61,132 bases of DNA. Origin: DASSYK01 sp036258315. Its GTDB lineage: Bacteria > Actinomycetota > Thermoleophilia > Solirubrobacterales > 70-9. The translations under genes were made by a program, and so were the position numbers. Shown here in pieces: positions 25,902 through 34,174 of this stretch (positions are counted from its first letter, which is position 1; each line of letters opens with the position of its first letter). Location: the NCBI GenBank assembly GCA_036258315.1, contig DATADX010000023.1, positions 1 to 61,132 of the forward strand, given 5' to 3'. The notes below the pieces were generated by a model. The model had not been told where the DNA came from. It ran no database searches and saw nothing but the letters and a program-made list of their open reading frames with translations.

Positions 25902-26452
25902 CAGCCGGCCGCCTTCCGCTCCGCGCGCGGCTCGGCCTGCTCGGCGAGCGCGTCGCGGCGCATCATCTCGACCTGCTCGATCACCAGCTCGATCGCGCGG
26001 TCGACCGACGCCCTGACGGGCTCCGAGAGCTCGATCCCCATCTCCTCGACCTCCTCGGGCTCGCAGGCCACCACCACGACCTTGCCCGGCCAGCCGTGCA
26101 CGGCCTTGACGAAGCGCAGCACGGTCTGCGGGTCCATGCCGTGGGGGCTCAGCACCTCGCCGTCCTCGATCCCGGCCTCGATCTGATCGGGGTCGGGCTC
26201 GAGGACGTAGAGCGAGCCGGGCTCGCCGCCCTGCCGGCTGGCGTCGATCAGGATCAGCCCGTGGTAGCCGCGCATCACCTCGTAGGCGAGGTCGAGCCCT
26301 CCGGTGCCGAAGTCCATCACCTGCACCCCGCTCGGCAGATCGCGCCGCTCGAGCTCCTTGACGACGTGGCCCCCGAACCCGTCGTCGGTCAGCCACGAGT
26401 TGCCCACGCCCGCGACCAGGATCTGCGCCTCCATCTCCCTCATCTCGTTCAT
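25901..26452 (-). CDS. Hydrogenase maturation protease (HyaD/HybD family, M52)
   Basis: A 183-residue endopeptidase that removes the C-terminal peptide of the large subunit after nickel insertion. Family signatures seen are VAGVGNSWLTDDGFG (about 14-28, with the metal-binding acidic residues), DFGTGGLDL and ILIDASRQGG. Its target, the hhyL product in this operon, has a 19-residue extension past the last cysteine motif. An Arg/Ala tail of about 25 residues extends beyond the usual family length of about 160. Its ATG overlaps the stop of the 404-residue unknown. Confidence 0.93.
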   Translation of the reverse strand: MNEMREMEAQILVAGVGNSWLTDDGFGGHVVKELERRDLPSGVQVMDFGTGGLDLAYEVMRGYHGLILIDASRQGGEPGSLYVLEPDPDQIEAGIEDGEVLSPHGMDPQTVLRFVKAVHGWPGKVVVVACEPEEVEEMGIELSEPVRASVDRAIELVIEQVEMMRRDALAEQAEPRAERKAAG

Positions 26453-27663
26453 CCCTTCACCTCCACCTCGTCCCCGAAGAAGAACAGATAGCGGCCCGTC
26501 TCGCGGAGCAGCTCCTGGCCGGGGTCGTCGTCGACCGTGACCCCGAGGTAGATGCGCTCGTCGTAGCCCCGGTAGATGCGCTCGATCGTCGCCGTCCGTC
26601 CGTGCAGGATCCTGTCGAAGACGTCGCCGTCGGTGCCCGGCCGTAGCACCACCTTGTCGCCGCGGCGGAGGTGGAGGCCCGACACCTCGGTCTCCTCCTC
26701 GCCCTGGATCTCGTCGCTGCCCGGCGGCGGCTGGCGGTGCGCATTGGCCTCGACCGGCTCGTCAGCGGCCTCTCCCTCGTCCGGCTCCTTGAAGGTGAGG
26801 CGCCCATGCAGCCCGAGCATCTCCTCGCCGCTGACGCCCTGAGCGCGCTGGATCATCTCGCGGACCGCCGGGTCCTGCTCGCCGATCGAGTCCTGCTCCA
26901 GGTCGGAGAGCGTCTGGACGTGGAGTAGGAGCGCCTCCTCGATCTCGGTGTTGTCGAACAGGTTGCCGATGCTCTCCGGGGCCAGCTCCGGGTGCTCGGG
27001 CAGCACGATCGCGGCGCCGAGCACGGCGCGATCGCCGTCCTCAGCGAGCACCGGGAACGTGTTGACCGGCTCGCAGCCGCTCACCGCGGCGCCGACCTCG
27101 CCGTCGCGCTCGAGCGGGGACGCGAACCGTCCTCCCTCGACCTCGAGCAGCGGATGCACGGAGAGGAGGCTGTGGCGGAGCGCCTCGGCGCGCGTCGCCC
27201 CCGCCGGGTCCTCGATCGGGGTGTCGTTGTGGACGCAGAGCCTGACCCTGGCGAGATCGGGGCCGAGCAGCTCGGCCCGCATCCGGATCCGCCCCGACAC
27301 GCCCGTGCCCTCGCCCTCGGCCTCGAAGCGGAACTCCTCCCCGGTCCCCCGCTCGAGCGCGGCGAGCGCGGCGAGCGTGAGCGGCCCGAGCTCGAGGCGC
27401 CGTTCCGATGCCTTGTGCCGCTCTCCCGCCGCCTGCAGGAAGCGGACCGTCGCGTGGAGCTCCGCCTCGGGGCCCGCGATCAGGACCGCATCGAGGCGCG
27501 CCATCGCGAAAGCGGCGGGCTGAGTCTCGGCGTACCCGGGCGGATAGACGATCCCGAACGGCGTCGGGGTCGCGTTCTTGGTCGCCCCGGGGGTGTACGG
27601 GTAGAGGGCATAGCCCTCGTAGAGCAGCGAGCTGACCAGCTCCTCCACGCCTGGCCGGCTCAT
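26449..27663 (-). CDS. Hydrogenase-cluster protein of unknown function (404 aa)
   Basis: A 404-residue soluble protein. Its N-terminus (SSLLYEGYALYPYTPGATKN) and its C-terminal module (LRRGDKVVLRP, GRTATIERIYR, VTVDDDPGQEL) match my memory of a hypothetical protein found with actinobacterial group 1h hydrogenases. The C-terminal 75 residues look like a small SH3-like beta-barrel. A variable acidic linker (about 300-330) joins the parts. No metal-binding Cys motif is obvious. It overlaps neighbours on both sides by 4 bp, a strong sign of stoichiometric expression with the hydrogenase. The function is unknown; a scaffold or assembly role is inference. Confidence 0.82.
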   Translation of the reverse strand: MSRPGVEELVSSLLYEGYALYPYTPGATKNATPTPFGIVYPPGYAETQPAAFAMARLDAVLIAGPEAELHATVRFLQAAGERHKASERRLELGPLTLAALAALERGTGEEFRFEAEGEGTGVSGRIRMRAELLGPDLARVRLCVHNDTPIEDPAGATRAEALRHSLLSVHPLLEVEGGRFASPLERDGEVGAAVSGCEPVNTFPVLAEDGDRAVLGAAIVLPEHPELAPESIGNLFDNTEIEEALLLHVQTLSDLEQDSIGEQDPAVREMIQRAQGVSGEEMLGLHGRLTFKEPDEGEAADEPVEANAHRQPPPGSDEIQGEEETEVSGLHLRRGDKVVLRPGTDGDVFDRILHGRTATIERIYRGYDERIYLGVTVDDDPGQELLRETGRYLFFFGDEVEVKG

Positions 27664-28448
27664 CGGCCGCCGTCCTGGTCTCGCTCGCCCTCGTCCAGCA
27701 GCTCGCGGACCGCCTGATCGTAGGTCGGTAGCCCGCGCGCCACCTTGTAGGTCCGGACGGCCTCGAGCGTCTCGCGCTGGAGCGGCAGCCAGCCGCGATA
27801 CGGGTAGTAGGCATCGATCATCCGCTTCCAGGTCTCGACGGGCAGCTTGAAGTCGGCGGCGCTGTCCCAGGGGATCTGGGTGATCTGGAGGCCGCCGTTC
27901 TCGGCCTGGTAGTAGACGCTGCCGTTGAAGTGGAACGCGAGCGGCACCTCGCCGCCGTCGACGGCGTGGAAGTAGCGGGTCGCCGCGAGCTCGAGGTCGT
28001 AGTTGCAGAGCAGCGGCACCTGCACCGAGGTCCGCCCGGTGAACCCCTGGACGAGCACGGACTCGGTCGACCACAGCATCCGCTGCGCCGAGGTCGACCA
28101 GCGATGCGGCTCGCCGAACAGCTCGGCGAGCCGCTCCCGCTCCTCCGGCTCGTAGCGGCGCTTGACCGGCTCGATCTGGATCATCACCGATAGGGCCGCC
28201 ATGAAGACCTCGCGCCCGGAGCCGTCCTCGATCTCGAGCGTGAACGAGAGCGTCGGCGCGGCAGCGTGCATGATCGCGGTGACGTCGGCGACCTCGAATC
28301 TGAGCCAGGGCTGTCCCGACGTCGGCGCCGTCTCGGCGGGTCCCCGCCCGCCGACGTCGGCATCGACCCGCGCGGGCCGCCCGGCGATCCCGCGCACCCG
28401 GCCGGCGCCGTCGCGATCCGAACCCGAGGCCGGGAGCGGCAGGCTCAT
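27660..28448 (-). CDS. DUF6084-like hydrogenase-cluster protein
   Basis: A 262-residue protein matching, from memory, the DUF6084 family of actinobacterial hydrogenase clusters: FEVADVTAIMHAAAPTLSFT, IQIEPVKRRYEPEERERL, LFGEPHRW, PLLCNYDLELAATRYFHAVD and PWDSAADFKLPVETWKRMID. The first 45 residues are low-complexity and variable. It appears soluble, with alternating beta-strands and no Cys-rich motif. The overlapping starts and stops with the DUF5947-like gene and the 404-residue gene suggest these three act together. Function unknown. Confidence 0.84.
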   Translation of the reverse strand: MSLPLPASGSDRDGAGRVRGIAGRPARVDADVGGRGPAETAPTSGQPWLRFEVADVTAIMHAAAPTLSFTLEIEDGSGREVFMAALSVMIQIEPVKRRYEPEERERLAELFGEPHRWSTSAQRMLWSTESVLVQGFTGRTSVQVPLLCNYDLELAATRYFHAVDGGEVPLAFHFNGSVYYQAENGGLQITQIPWDSAADFKLPVETWKRMIDAYYPYRGWLPLQRETLEAVRTYKVARGLPTYDQAVRELLDEGERDQDGGR

Positions 28449-29131
28449 CGCCCGGTCACCCGCGCTCGCTCGCGGATCTCCTCGAAGAAGCGCGGGACCT
28501 CGCGCTCGATCGCTGCTCCACCCGAGATCCCCTCCCAGTTGGCCTTCACAGCGCCGACCAAGGCGTAACACCGGTCGATCGGCACGATCGCGAACTGGGC
28601 CGGCTCGGAGATCCGGTTCACGACCAGCGCCTCGGAGTCCGGCTCGAGCGTGTCGAGGACGGGGTTCGCCTCCTTCAGGTCCGCCCACGCGGTCAGCTCG
28701 AGCTCCGACTCGGTCGCACCGGCCGGGCTCGGATACATCGCGACCATCGAGCCCGTGCCGCTGCTCCACATGAAGAAGGCGAGGCCGATCGGGATCTGCA
28801 GTCGCCCCCAGACGTCGTCGCTGAGCTCGAACTCCTCGAGCCACAGGACCCTGCTGCCCGTCGGCCGGTAGTCGGGGTCCGCCGCCCGGCGCGCCCAGCA
28901 GCTCGCGCACACGCAGACGATCCGGCGCTCGGTCAGGTGCAGGAGGTGATTGTGGTTCTCCTGGATGCCGGCTCCGCACAGGTCGCAGCCCTCCTCGAGC
29001 GTCCCGGCGCCGGGATCGGCTGCGCCCGGCGCCCCCTCGGCGAGCCTGCGCAGGTTCGCGATCATCGTCGACCGCCGTCTGGCGGCCACCTTGTCGTCGA
29101 TCGAGTCGCGGCGACCGTTCCCCGAGCTCAT
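28445..29131 (-). CDS. DUF5947-like hydrogenase-cluster protein
   Basis: A 228-residue protein matching, from memory, the DUF5947 family: the zinc-finger-like CDLCGAGIQENHNHLLHL (about 49-66), CVCASCWARRAADPDYRPTG, then LQIPIGLAFFM and YPSPAGATESELEL. The two Cys pairs with intervening His could bind zinc or an Fe-S cluster. ATG 29131 overlaps the stop of the NifU/Rieske-like gene. The family occurs, as I recall, almost only beside group 1h hydrogenases; its role is unknown. Confidence 0.84.
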   Translation of the reverse strand: MSSGNGRRDSIDDKVAARRRSTMIANLRRLAEGAPGAADPGAGTLEEGCDLCGAGIQENHNHLLHLTERRIVCVCASCWARRAADPDYRPTGSRVLWLEEFELSDDVWGRLQIPIGLAFFMWSSGTGSMVAMYPSPAGATESELELTAWADLKEANPVLDTLEPDSEALVVNRISEPAQFAIVPIDRCYALVGAVKANWEGISGGAAIEREVPRFFEEIRERARVTGR

Positions 29132-30078
29132 CTGGGCAGGGCCACCCGCAACCTCCCCTCCGAGCCGAGCAACGGAACGGGGCCGAGGTGAAGTCGATCG
29201 TCGTCGAGTGAGCGGCCGGCACGAGGCAGGAAGTAGCGCCGCTCGCATGCGGGGCAGGCAAGCACCCCGTCGCTGAGGTCCGAGTCCCCGAGGGCGGACT
29301 CGCAGGAGGGGCAGGAATCGAGGTAGGCCAGCATCGAGCCGTCGACGAGGGCGACGATCAGGTTCGTGCCGCCGACCTCGATCGTGGTCAGGTCGCCTTC
29401 GGCGAGGCCGTCGAGCTCACCGTTCAGCTCGTGCCAGACCGGCCCTTGCTGCGGAGCGGCGCCGCCCCCCTCGCTGCCGGGCCCTGCCTGAACGACGGGC
29501 AGCTCGGTGCCGGAGATCTCGAGCGCGGCCCGCTGGTGGGGATCCTCGAGGCCCTCGACCTGAATCCCCTGCAAATCAGGCGCCGCCTCCTCGAGCGCCG
29601 ACTTGATCGCGAGCTCGAGCGTCGCCGATGAGGCCGGGCAGCCTTCGCAGCTGCCCTGCAGCCGCAGCCGTGCGACGTCCCCCTCGAGCCCGAGCAGCTC
29701 GACGTTGCCGCCGTGCGAGTCCATGTACGGGCGCACCGACTCGAGCGCCTCCTCGACCCGCTCCGCGATCGGGACCGGGTAGAGGTCGTGGATCAGCAGC
29801 AGGCTCGCAACCGTCCCGTCGTCGGCGAGCCGCTCGCGGATCGAGGCACCGGCCTCGCCGGCCTCCTCGATCGCGGCGACGATCCGCTCGAGGCCGTCGC
29901 CGTAGAGCTCGAGGACCGCCCCGAGCAGTTCCTGGGCGAGCCCCCTCGCCCGCGGGTCCTCGAGCATGTCGACCGCGTCGCTCAGTTCCTGGACGCGCTC
30001 GACCAGCAACGCGGCATCCTCGACGCCGCCCGCGTTCCCGTTCCTCTCGGGCGGCGTCCTCGTCGCCTCGGTGGGCAC
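29128..30078 (-). CDS. NifU C-terminal domain / Rieske-like hybrid protein (HhyE-like)
   Basis: A 316-residue protein directly after the large-subunit gene. Residues 30-110 are helical. Residues about 110-178 are a NifU C-terminal Fe-S scaffold (RPYMDSHGGNVELLGL, CEGCP at 144-148). Residues about 215-316 follow a Rieske-ferredoxin pattern, but the cluster-binding positions read C256-P-S-C259 and C275-P-A-C278: the first ligand His is Ser and the second is Cys, leaving four Cys as in a rubredoxin or zinc knuckle. Mycobacterial HhyE, proposed as the electron relay of this hydrogenase, is the likely counterpart (from memory). The start is GTG 30078, 14 bp after hhyL. Confidence 0.85.
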   Translation of the reverse strand: MPTEATRTPPERNGNAGGVEDAALLVERVQELSDAVDMLEDPRARGLAQELLGAVLELYGDGLERIVAAIEEAGEAGASIRERLADDGTVASLLLIHDLYPVPIAERVEEALESVRPYMDSHGGNVELLGLEGDVARLRLQGSCEGCPASSATLELAIKSALEEAAPDLQGIQVEGLEDPHQRAALEISGTELPVVQAGPGSEGGGAAPQQGPVWHELNGELDGLAEGDLTTIEVGGTNLIVALVDGSMLAYLDSCPSCESALGDSDLSDGVLACPACERRYFLPRAGRSLDDDRLHLGPVPLLGSEGRLRVALPR

Positions 30079-30092
30079 TCCGGTCCGCCCCC

Positions 30093-31871
30093 TCAGCTCA
30101 TCCCGGTGGGCGTGTGCATGACCTTGCGCACCCGGCCCTTGCCCGTGTACATGTGGACCCCGCACGGGAGGCACGGATCGAAGCTCCGCACCGCCCGCAT
30201 GATGTCGACCCCCTTGAAGTCCTCGGGGCCGTTCTCCTCGAAGATCGGCGTGTTCTGCACCGCGTCCTCGTAGGGCCCGGGCGTCCCGTAGGTGTCCCGT
30301 GGGTTGCTGTTCCAGGGCGTCGGCGGGTACGGCTGATAGTTGGCCACCTTGCCGTCGCGGATCACCATGTGGTGCGAGAGCACCCCACGGGCCGCTTCGC
30401 AGAAGCCGACGGAAACCGCCTCGTTCGGGACCTTGAAGTCGTTCCACGACTTCGTGCGGCCCGCGCGGACCTCCGTCAGCGCCCGCTCCAGGCAATGCAG
30501 CCCGATCAGGGCCGAGTACGCCTGGTGATACGTGCGGGCGCGGTCCCGCTCGATCGCGTTGGACTTCTCCGGGACGTTCCACTCCAGCTCCATCTCGGGC
30601 TGGCTCGCGGTCCGCGGCAGCACCATCTGCAGGCTGTGCCCGGTCGCCTTCACGTAGCCGAAGTCGACGAGGCCGGCCTTCGCCGTCACCCACTGTCGGG
30701 CGAACGGGCCGCCCCCGGTGTCGTTTGCGACGTGGGTGTCGTTGCGCTCGTCGTACATGCGCGGCGACGCCACCCAGCTGTACTTGTCGGCCCAGTCGCG
30801 CTTCTGCGGCTTCGGCAGGGTCACCTTGTTCCATGGGTGGCGCTTGTCGACCGGGTTCCCGAGCGGATCCTGGGTCACGAATGTCTCCTCGTTCGTCCAG
30901 TCGTCGAAGTACGAGCTGCCGAGCAGGATCCGCATCATCAGGTTGATCTCGACCAGGTCCGTCGTGATCAGCTCACCCTTGAAGGCGACGCCGGGAGTCA
31001 CGTAGCGCTTCCGGCCCCACTCGGGCATCGTCCGGTAGTCGTAGTCGACGTAGTCGGGGTCGTCGAAATAACCCCAGCAGATCAGGTCGCTGTCGCGATA
31101 CCCGACCATGTCGTACCCCGGCAGCTCCTGCAGGAAGAAGTCATAGAGGTCGTCGTGCATCGGCACCGATCGCTTCACGTAGTCGATGTAGCGCATCAGC
31201 CGCACGTAGTAGTCGGTGCAGGTCTGGTGCGTGATGTCGACGCTGACCCCACCCGGCATGATCGTCGAGGGGTGGGTGTGCCGGCCACCGAACAGGCAGT
31301 ACATCTCGCGCGTGTAGCGCGCCACCTGCAGGGTCTCCAGGTAGAAGTCGCCGGTGAACGGGTTGAGCGCCCGCATGATGTCGGCGATCGTCTTGTAACT
31401 ATGGATGTCGCCATGAGGCGCCGCGGTCGACTCGGCCTTCTGGAGCAGCGTCGGGTTCGTCTCCTTGACCATCTGCTCGCAGAAGTCCACGTTCGCCATG
31501 CAGTCGTTGAAGATCGCGTGGTCGAACATGTAATCGGCGGCCTCCGCGAGGTTGTAGCCGAGGTCACCCAGGGGCGGTGGCTTGACGCCGTACGCCATGT
31601 TCTGGTTGATGCACGAGGTGGTGCAGTGGTTGTCGCCGCAGATTCCGCAGATGCGGCTGGTGATGAAGTGGGCGTCGCGCGGATCGATCCCCTTCATGAA
31701 GATGTCGAAGCCGCGGAAGATCATCGAAGTCGAGTAGCACTTCTCGACCTTCTTGGCGTCGAAATCGATCTCCGTGTGGATGCCGAGGCTGCCGACGATC
31801 CGGGTGATCGGGTCCCACGACATCTCCTTGACCGCGACCTTCCTCTCGGTCGGTGTCTGTGCGGTTGCCAT
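30093..31871 (-). CDS. hhyL: [NiFe]-hydrogenase large subunit, group 1h
   Basis: A 592-residue catalytic subunit of the high-affinity uptake hydrogenase. The N-terminal nickel motif is RICGIC at 73-78 followed by GDNH (His82). The C-terminal motif is DPCLPCGVH, with Cys567, Cys570 and His573 followed by a 19-residue peptide that the maturation protease should remove. The form RICGICGDNH with DPCLPCGVH is the group 1h (formerly group 5) pattern. The protein oxidises H2, probably down to atmospheric levels, in the cytoplasm at the membrane. GAGAGGAGAGACC before ATG 31871 is a good ribosome site. Confidence 0.96.
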   Translation of the reverse strand: MATAQTPTERKVAVKEMSWDPITRIVGSLGIHTEIDFDAKKVEKCYSTSMIFRGFDIFMKGIDPRDAHFITSRICGICGDNHCTTSCINQNMAYGVKPPPLGDLGYNLAEAADYMFDHAIFNDCMANVDFCEQMVKETNPTLLQKAESTAAPHGDIHSYKTIADIMRALNPFTGDFYLETLQVARYTREMYCLFGGRHTHPSTIMPGGVSVDITHQTCTDYYVRLMRYIDYVKRSVPMHDDLYDFFLQELPGYDMVGYRDSDLICWGYFDDPDYVDYDYRTMPEWGRKRYVTPGVAFKGELITTDLVEINLMMRILLGSSYFDDWTNEETFVTQDPLGNPVDKRHPWNKVTLPKPQKRDWADKYSWVASPRMYDERNDTHVANDTGGGPFARQWVTAKAGLVDFGYVKATGHSLQMVLPRTASQPEMELEWNVPEKSNAIERDRARTYHQAYSALIGLHCLERALTEVRAGRTKSWNDFKVPNEAVSVGFCEAARGVLSHHMVIRDGKVANYQPYPPTPWNSNPRDTYGTPGPYEDAVQNTPIFEENGPEDFKGVDIMRAVRSFDPCLPCGVHMYTGKGRVRKVMHTPTGMS

Positions 31872-31906
31872 CTGGTCTCTCCTCTCGCTTTTCGCTTTCG
31901 ATGTCG

Positions 31907-32992
31907 TCAGGACCCCGGCGGCGCGTAGCCGGCGGATCGAGACCTGTAGCCCGTTTTCAGCTGGTTGCCGGGTACCCGCCATTCGGGCTCGCGGTCGTAC
32001 TTCCGGCGGACGTGACGTCTGCGCATTCCGCGAACGATCGGCCCGTAGGTGAACTTGATGATGCTCTCGGCTGCGGCCCCCCACCGGTCCTCCTCCATGA
32101 ACGGCATGTACTTGTCGGGGAACCCCGGCATCGTGCAGGCCATGCAGATGCCGCCGACGTTGGGACAGCCGCCTACCCCGCTCTGCCAGCCACGGACGGG
32201 CACGTTGCACTTCACCACGGGCCCCTTGCAGCCGAGCTTCACGAGGCAGCGGTGGTCGGCTCCGTACTCGGTCGCGAACTCGCCCTGCTCGGCGAAGCCG
32301 CCGCGGTTGCAGCTTTCGCGCACCGTGCGGCCGAACAGCCACGTCGGCCGGTGCGCCTCGTCGAGGTCTGGGACCGGCGCGCGGCCGGCCAGGTGGAGCG
32401 CCAGATACAGCAGCGACTCGGTCGTGTTGTCCGGCTGCGCAGGGCACCCCGGGATGCAGACGACCGGCAGCCCGGCGGTCGACTTCCAGTCCCACCCGAG
32501 GTAGTCGGGCAAGCCCATCGCTCCGGTCGGGTTGTTCTTCATCGCCGGGATCCCACCGTAGGTGGCGCAGGTGCCGAGCGCGACGACCGCGGCGGCCTTC
32601 GGCGCGAGCCGATCGACCCACTCGTTGGTCGTGATCGGCTGGCCGGTGTCGCGGTCGGTGCCCATCGCGGCCCAGTAGCCCTCGCCGCTCAGGTCCTCGT
32701 TCGGGATCGAGCCCTCGACCACGAGCACGAACGGGTCGAGCTCGCCTGCCTCGGCGTCGTACCACGCCTGCATGAACTCCTCGCCGTTCTCGTATGCCAG
32801 CACCGGGTTGTGGACGATCACCTTCGGCATCCCCGGGATCGCCTGGGTGACTATGTCCTCCAGGCTCGGGTCCACGGCGGAGGTCATCGCGACCGAGTCC
32901 CCGTCGCAGCCCAACCCAGTCGTCATCCAGATCACGTGTGCCTCGACCGCCTCCGTCGCGGACTGATCGGGTACGAACTCCGTCGCTGGCAT
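31907..32992 (-). CDS. hhyS: [NiFe]-hydrogenase small subunit, group 1h
   Basis: A 361-residue electron-transfer subunit. The proximal cluster motif is GLGCDGD: Cys29 is kept and the second Cys is Asp32, the 3Cys-1Asp ligation known from the Ralstonia group 1h enzyme; Cys142 (GTCATYGG) and Cys183 (PGCPAQPD) complete it. Medial-cluster Cys are in KCNVP (262) and GICMAC (283, 286). The distal cluster has Cys228, Cys249 and Cys255, but the usual ligand His is Arg225 (TVRESC). There is no twin-arginine signal peptide or membrane anchor, so the enzyme stays in the cytoplasm. AGAGGAG precedes ATG 32992. Confidence 0.95.
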   Translation of the reverse strand: MPATEFVPDQSATEAVEAHVIWMTTGLGCDGDSVAMTSAVDPSLEDIVTQAIPGMPKVIVHNPVLAYENGEEFMQAWYDAEAGELDPFVLVVEGSIPNEDLSGEGYWAAMGTDRDTGQPITTNEWVDRLAPKAAAVVALGTCATYGGIPAMKNNPTGAMGLPDYLGWDWKSTAGLPVVCIPGCPAQPDNTTESLLYLALHLAGRAPVPDLDEAHRPTWLFGRTVRESCNRGGFAEQGEFATEYGADHRCLVKLGCKGPVVKCNVPVRGWQSGVGGCPNVGGICMACTMPGFPDKYMPFMEEDRWGAAAESIIKFTYGPIVRGMRRRHVRRKYDREPEWRVPGNQLKTGYRSRSAGYAPPGS

Positions 32993-33046
32993 TCGCTTCT
33001 CCTCTCTACTTCTCGTGGGCCCTGGGCCTTGCTCCCGGTCTCCTCA

Positions 33047-34174
33047 TCAGCAGATCCTCGGCAGGGGGTCGCCTGCGAGCATGTCCATCACGCGCTTGCC
33101 GCCGAAAGCGGTCTCCACCAGGACCATCCCCGGTGGCTCCGTCTTCACCTCGCCGATCTCGACGGCGTCCTCGCAGCCCTCCACCTTCCGGAGGGCCGCC
33201 AAAGCCTCCTCGCTGCGCTCGGGGGCGACGAACGCGACGAACTTCCCCTCGTTCGCGATGTACATCGGATCGATCCCGAGCATCTCTGCGGCCCCGGCAA
33301 CCGACGGGTGGACGGGAACGTCGCCCTCCCTGACCGTCATCGCGACCCCCGATGCGCGCGCGAGCTCGTTCAGCGCCGATGCCACGCCCCCCCTCGTCGC
33401 ATCGCGCATGCAGCGCAGCGACGCCCCAGCGGCTGAGAGCAGGACATCCGTCGCCGGCCACAGCGACCGGGTGTCTGACGCGATCTCCGACTCCAGCTCG
33501 AACTCGCCGCGCGAGAGCATGATCGCGGTCCCGTGTTCGCCGATCGACCCGGAGACGATGATCCTGTCGCCCGGCTGAAGCGACGAGGTGGAGAGCTGCG
33601 CGCGGTCATCCAGCTTGCCGACGCCGGCCGTGCAGACATACATACCGTCGGCATGGCCGCGCTCGACGACCTTGGTGTCGCCGGTGACGATCTCCACGCC
33701 CGCCGCCTCGGCGGCGCCCGCGATCGCCTCGACCTCGGTCCGCAGGTCCTCGGCCGGAAGGCCCTCCTCGAGGATCAGCGAGAGGCTCAACGCGATCGGC
33801 TCCGCCCCCGCCATCGCGAGGTCGTTGACCGTCCCGTTCACGGCGAGCTCCCCGATCGAGCCGCCCGGAAAGCGCATCGGCCGGACCACGAAGCTGTCCG
33901 TCGAGATCGCCAGCCCGAGGCCGTCGATGCGGACGACGCCCGAGTCGCCCAGCTCCTCCAGCGACTCGGATCCGAGCGCCGGGACGAGCAGCCCCTCGAT
34001 CAGCGTCTGGGTCGCCTTGCCGCCCGCGCCGTGAGCCATCGTCACGGTCTCGTCCTTGAACCTCGGGCGCTTTGCGCGCGCGGTCTCGATGATCCCGAGG
34101 ATCTTCTGCTCGCGCTCGGAGACGCCGGCATCCGGCTTCCCGGGCTCGGTCCGAAGGACTCCGCGCTCCGCCAT
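33047..34174 (-). CDS. hypE: Hydrogenase maturation protein HypE
   Basis: A 375-residue PurM-like ATPase that dehydrates its carbamoylated C-terminal Cys to a thiocyanate and donates cyanide to the iron on HypC-HypD. It ends in the required PRIC sequence. Other signatures are MAHGAGGKATQTLIEGL, STDSFVVRP, VNGTVNDLAMAGA and MRDATRGGVASALNE. An N-terminal stretch of about 40 residues before the usual start is variable. ATG 34174 shares one base with the hypD stop (TGATG). Confidence 0.96.
   Translation of the reverse strand: MAERGVLRTEPGKPDAGVSEREQKILGIIETARAKRPRFKDETVTMAHGAGGKATQTLIEGLLVPALGSESLEELGDSGVVRIDGLGLAISTDSFVVRPMRFPGGSIGELAVNGTVNDLAMAGAEPIALSLSLILEEGLPAEDLRTEVEAIAGAAEAAGVEIVTGDTKVVERGHADGMYVCTAGVGKLDDRAQLSTSSLQPGDRIIVSGSIGEHGTAIMLSRGEFELESEIASDTRSLWPATDVLLSAAGASLRCMRDATRGGVASALNELARASGVAMTVREGDVPVHPSVAGAAEMLGIDPMYIANEGKFVAFVAPERSEEALAALRKVEGCEDAVEIGEVKTEPPGMVLVETAFGGKRVMDMLAGDPLPRIC

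Noticed and set aside
29628..31928. A 766-codon plus-strand frame opposite hhyL and the NifU/Rieske-like gene
   Set aside because: The sequence is low-information (Arg, Val, His, Asp repeats) and the opposite strand encodes the hydrogenase large subunit with all active-site motifs.
31907..32992. Possible membrane-exported (group 1a-1e type) hydrogenase
   Set aside because: No twin-arginine signal, no C-terminal membrane anchor and no cytochrome b gene; the Asp-containing proximal motif and partner genes fit group 1h.
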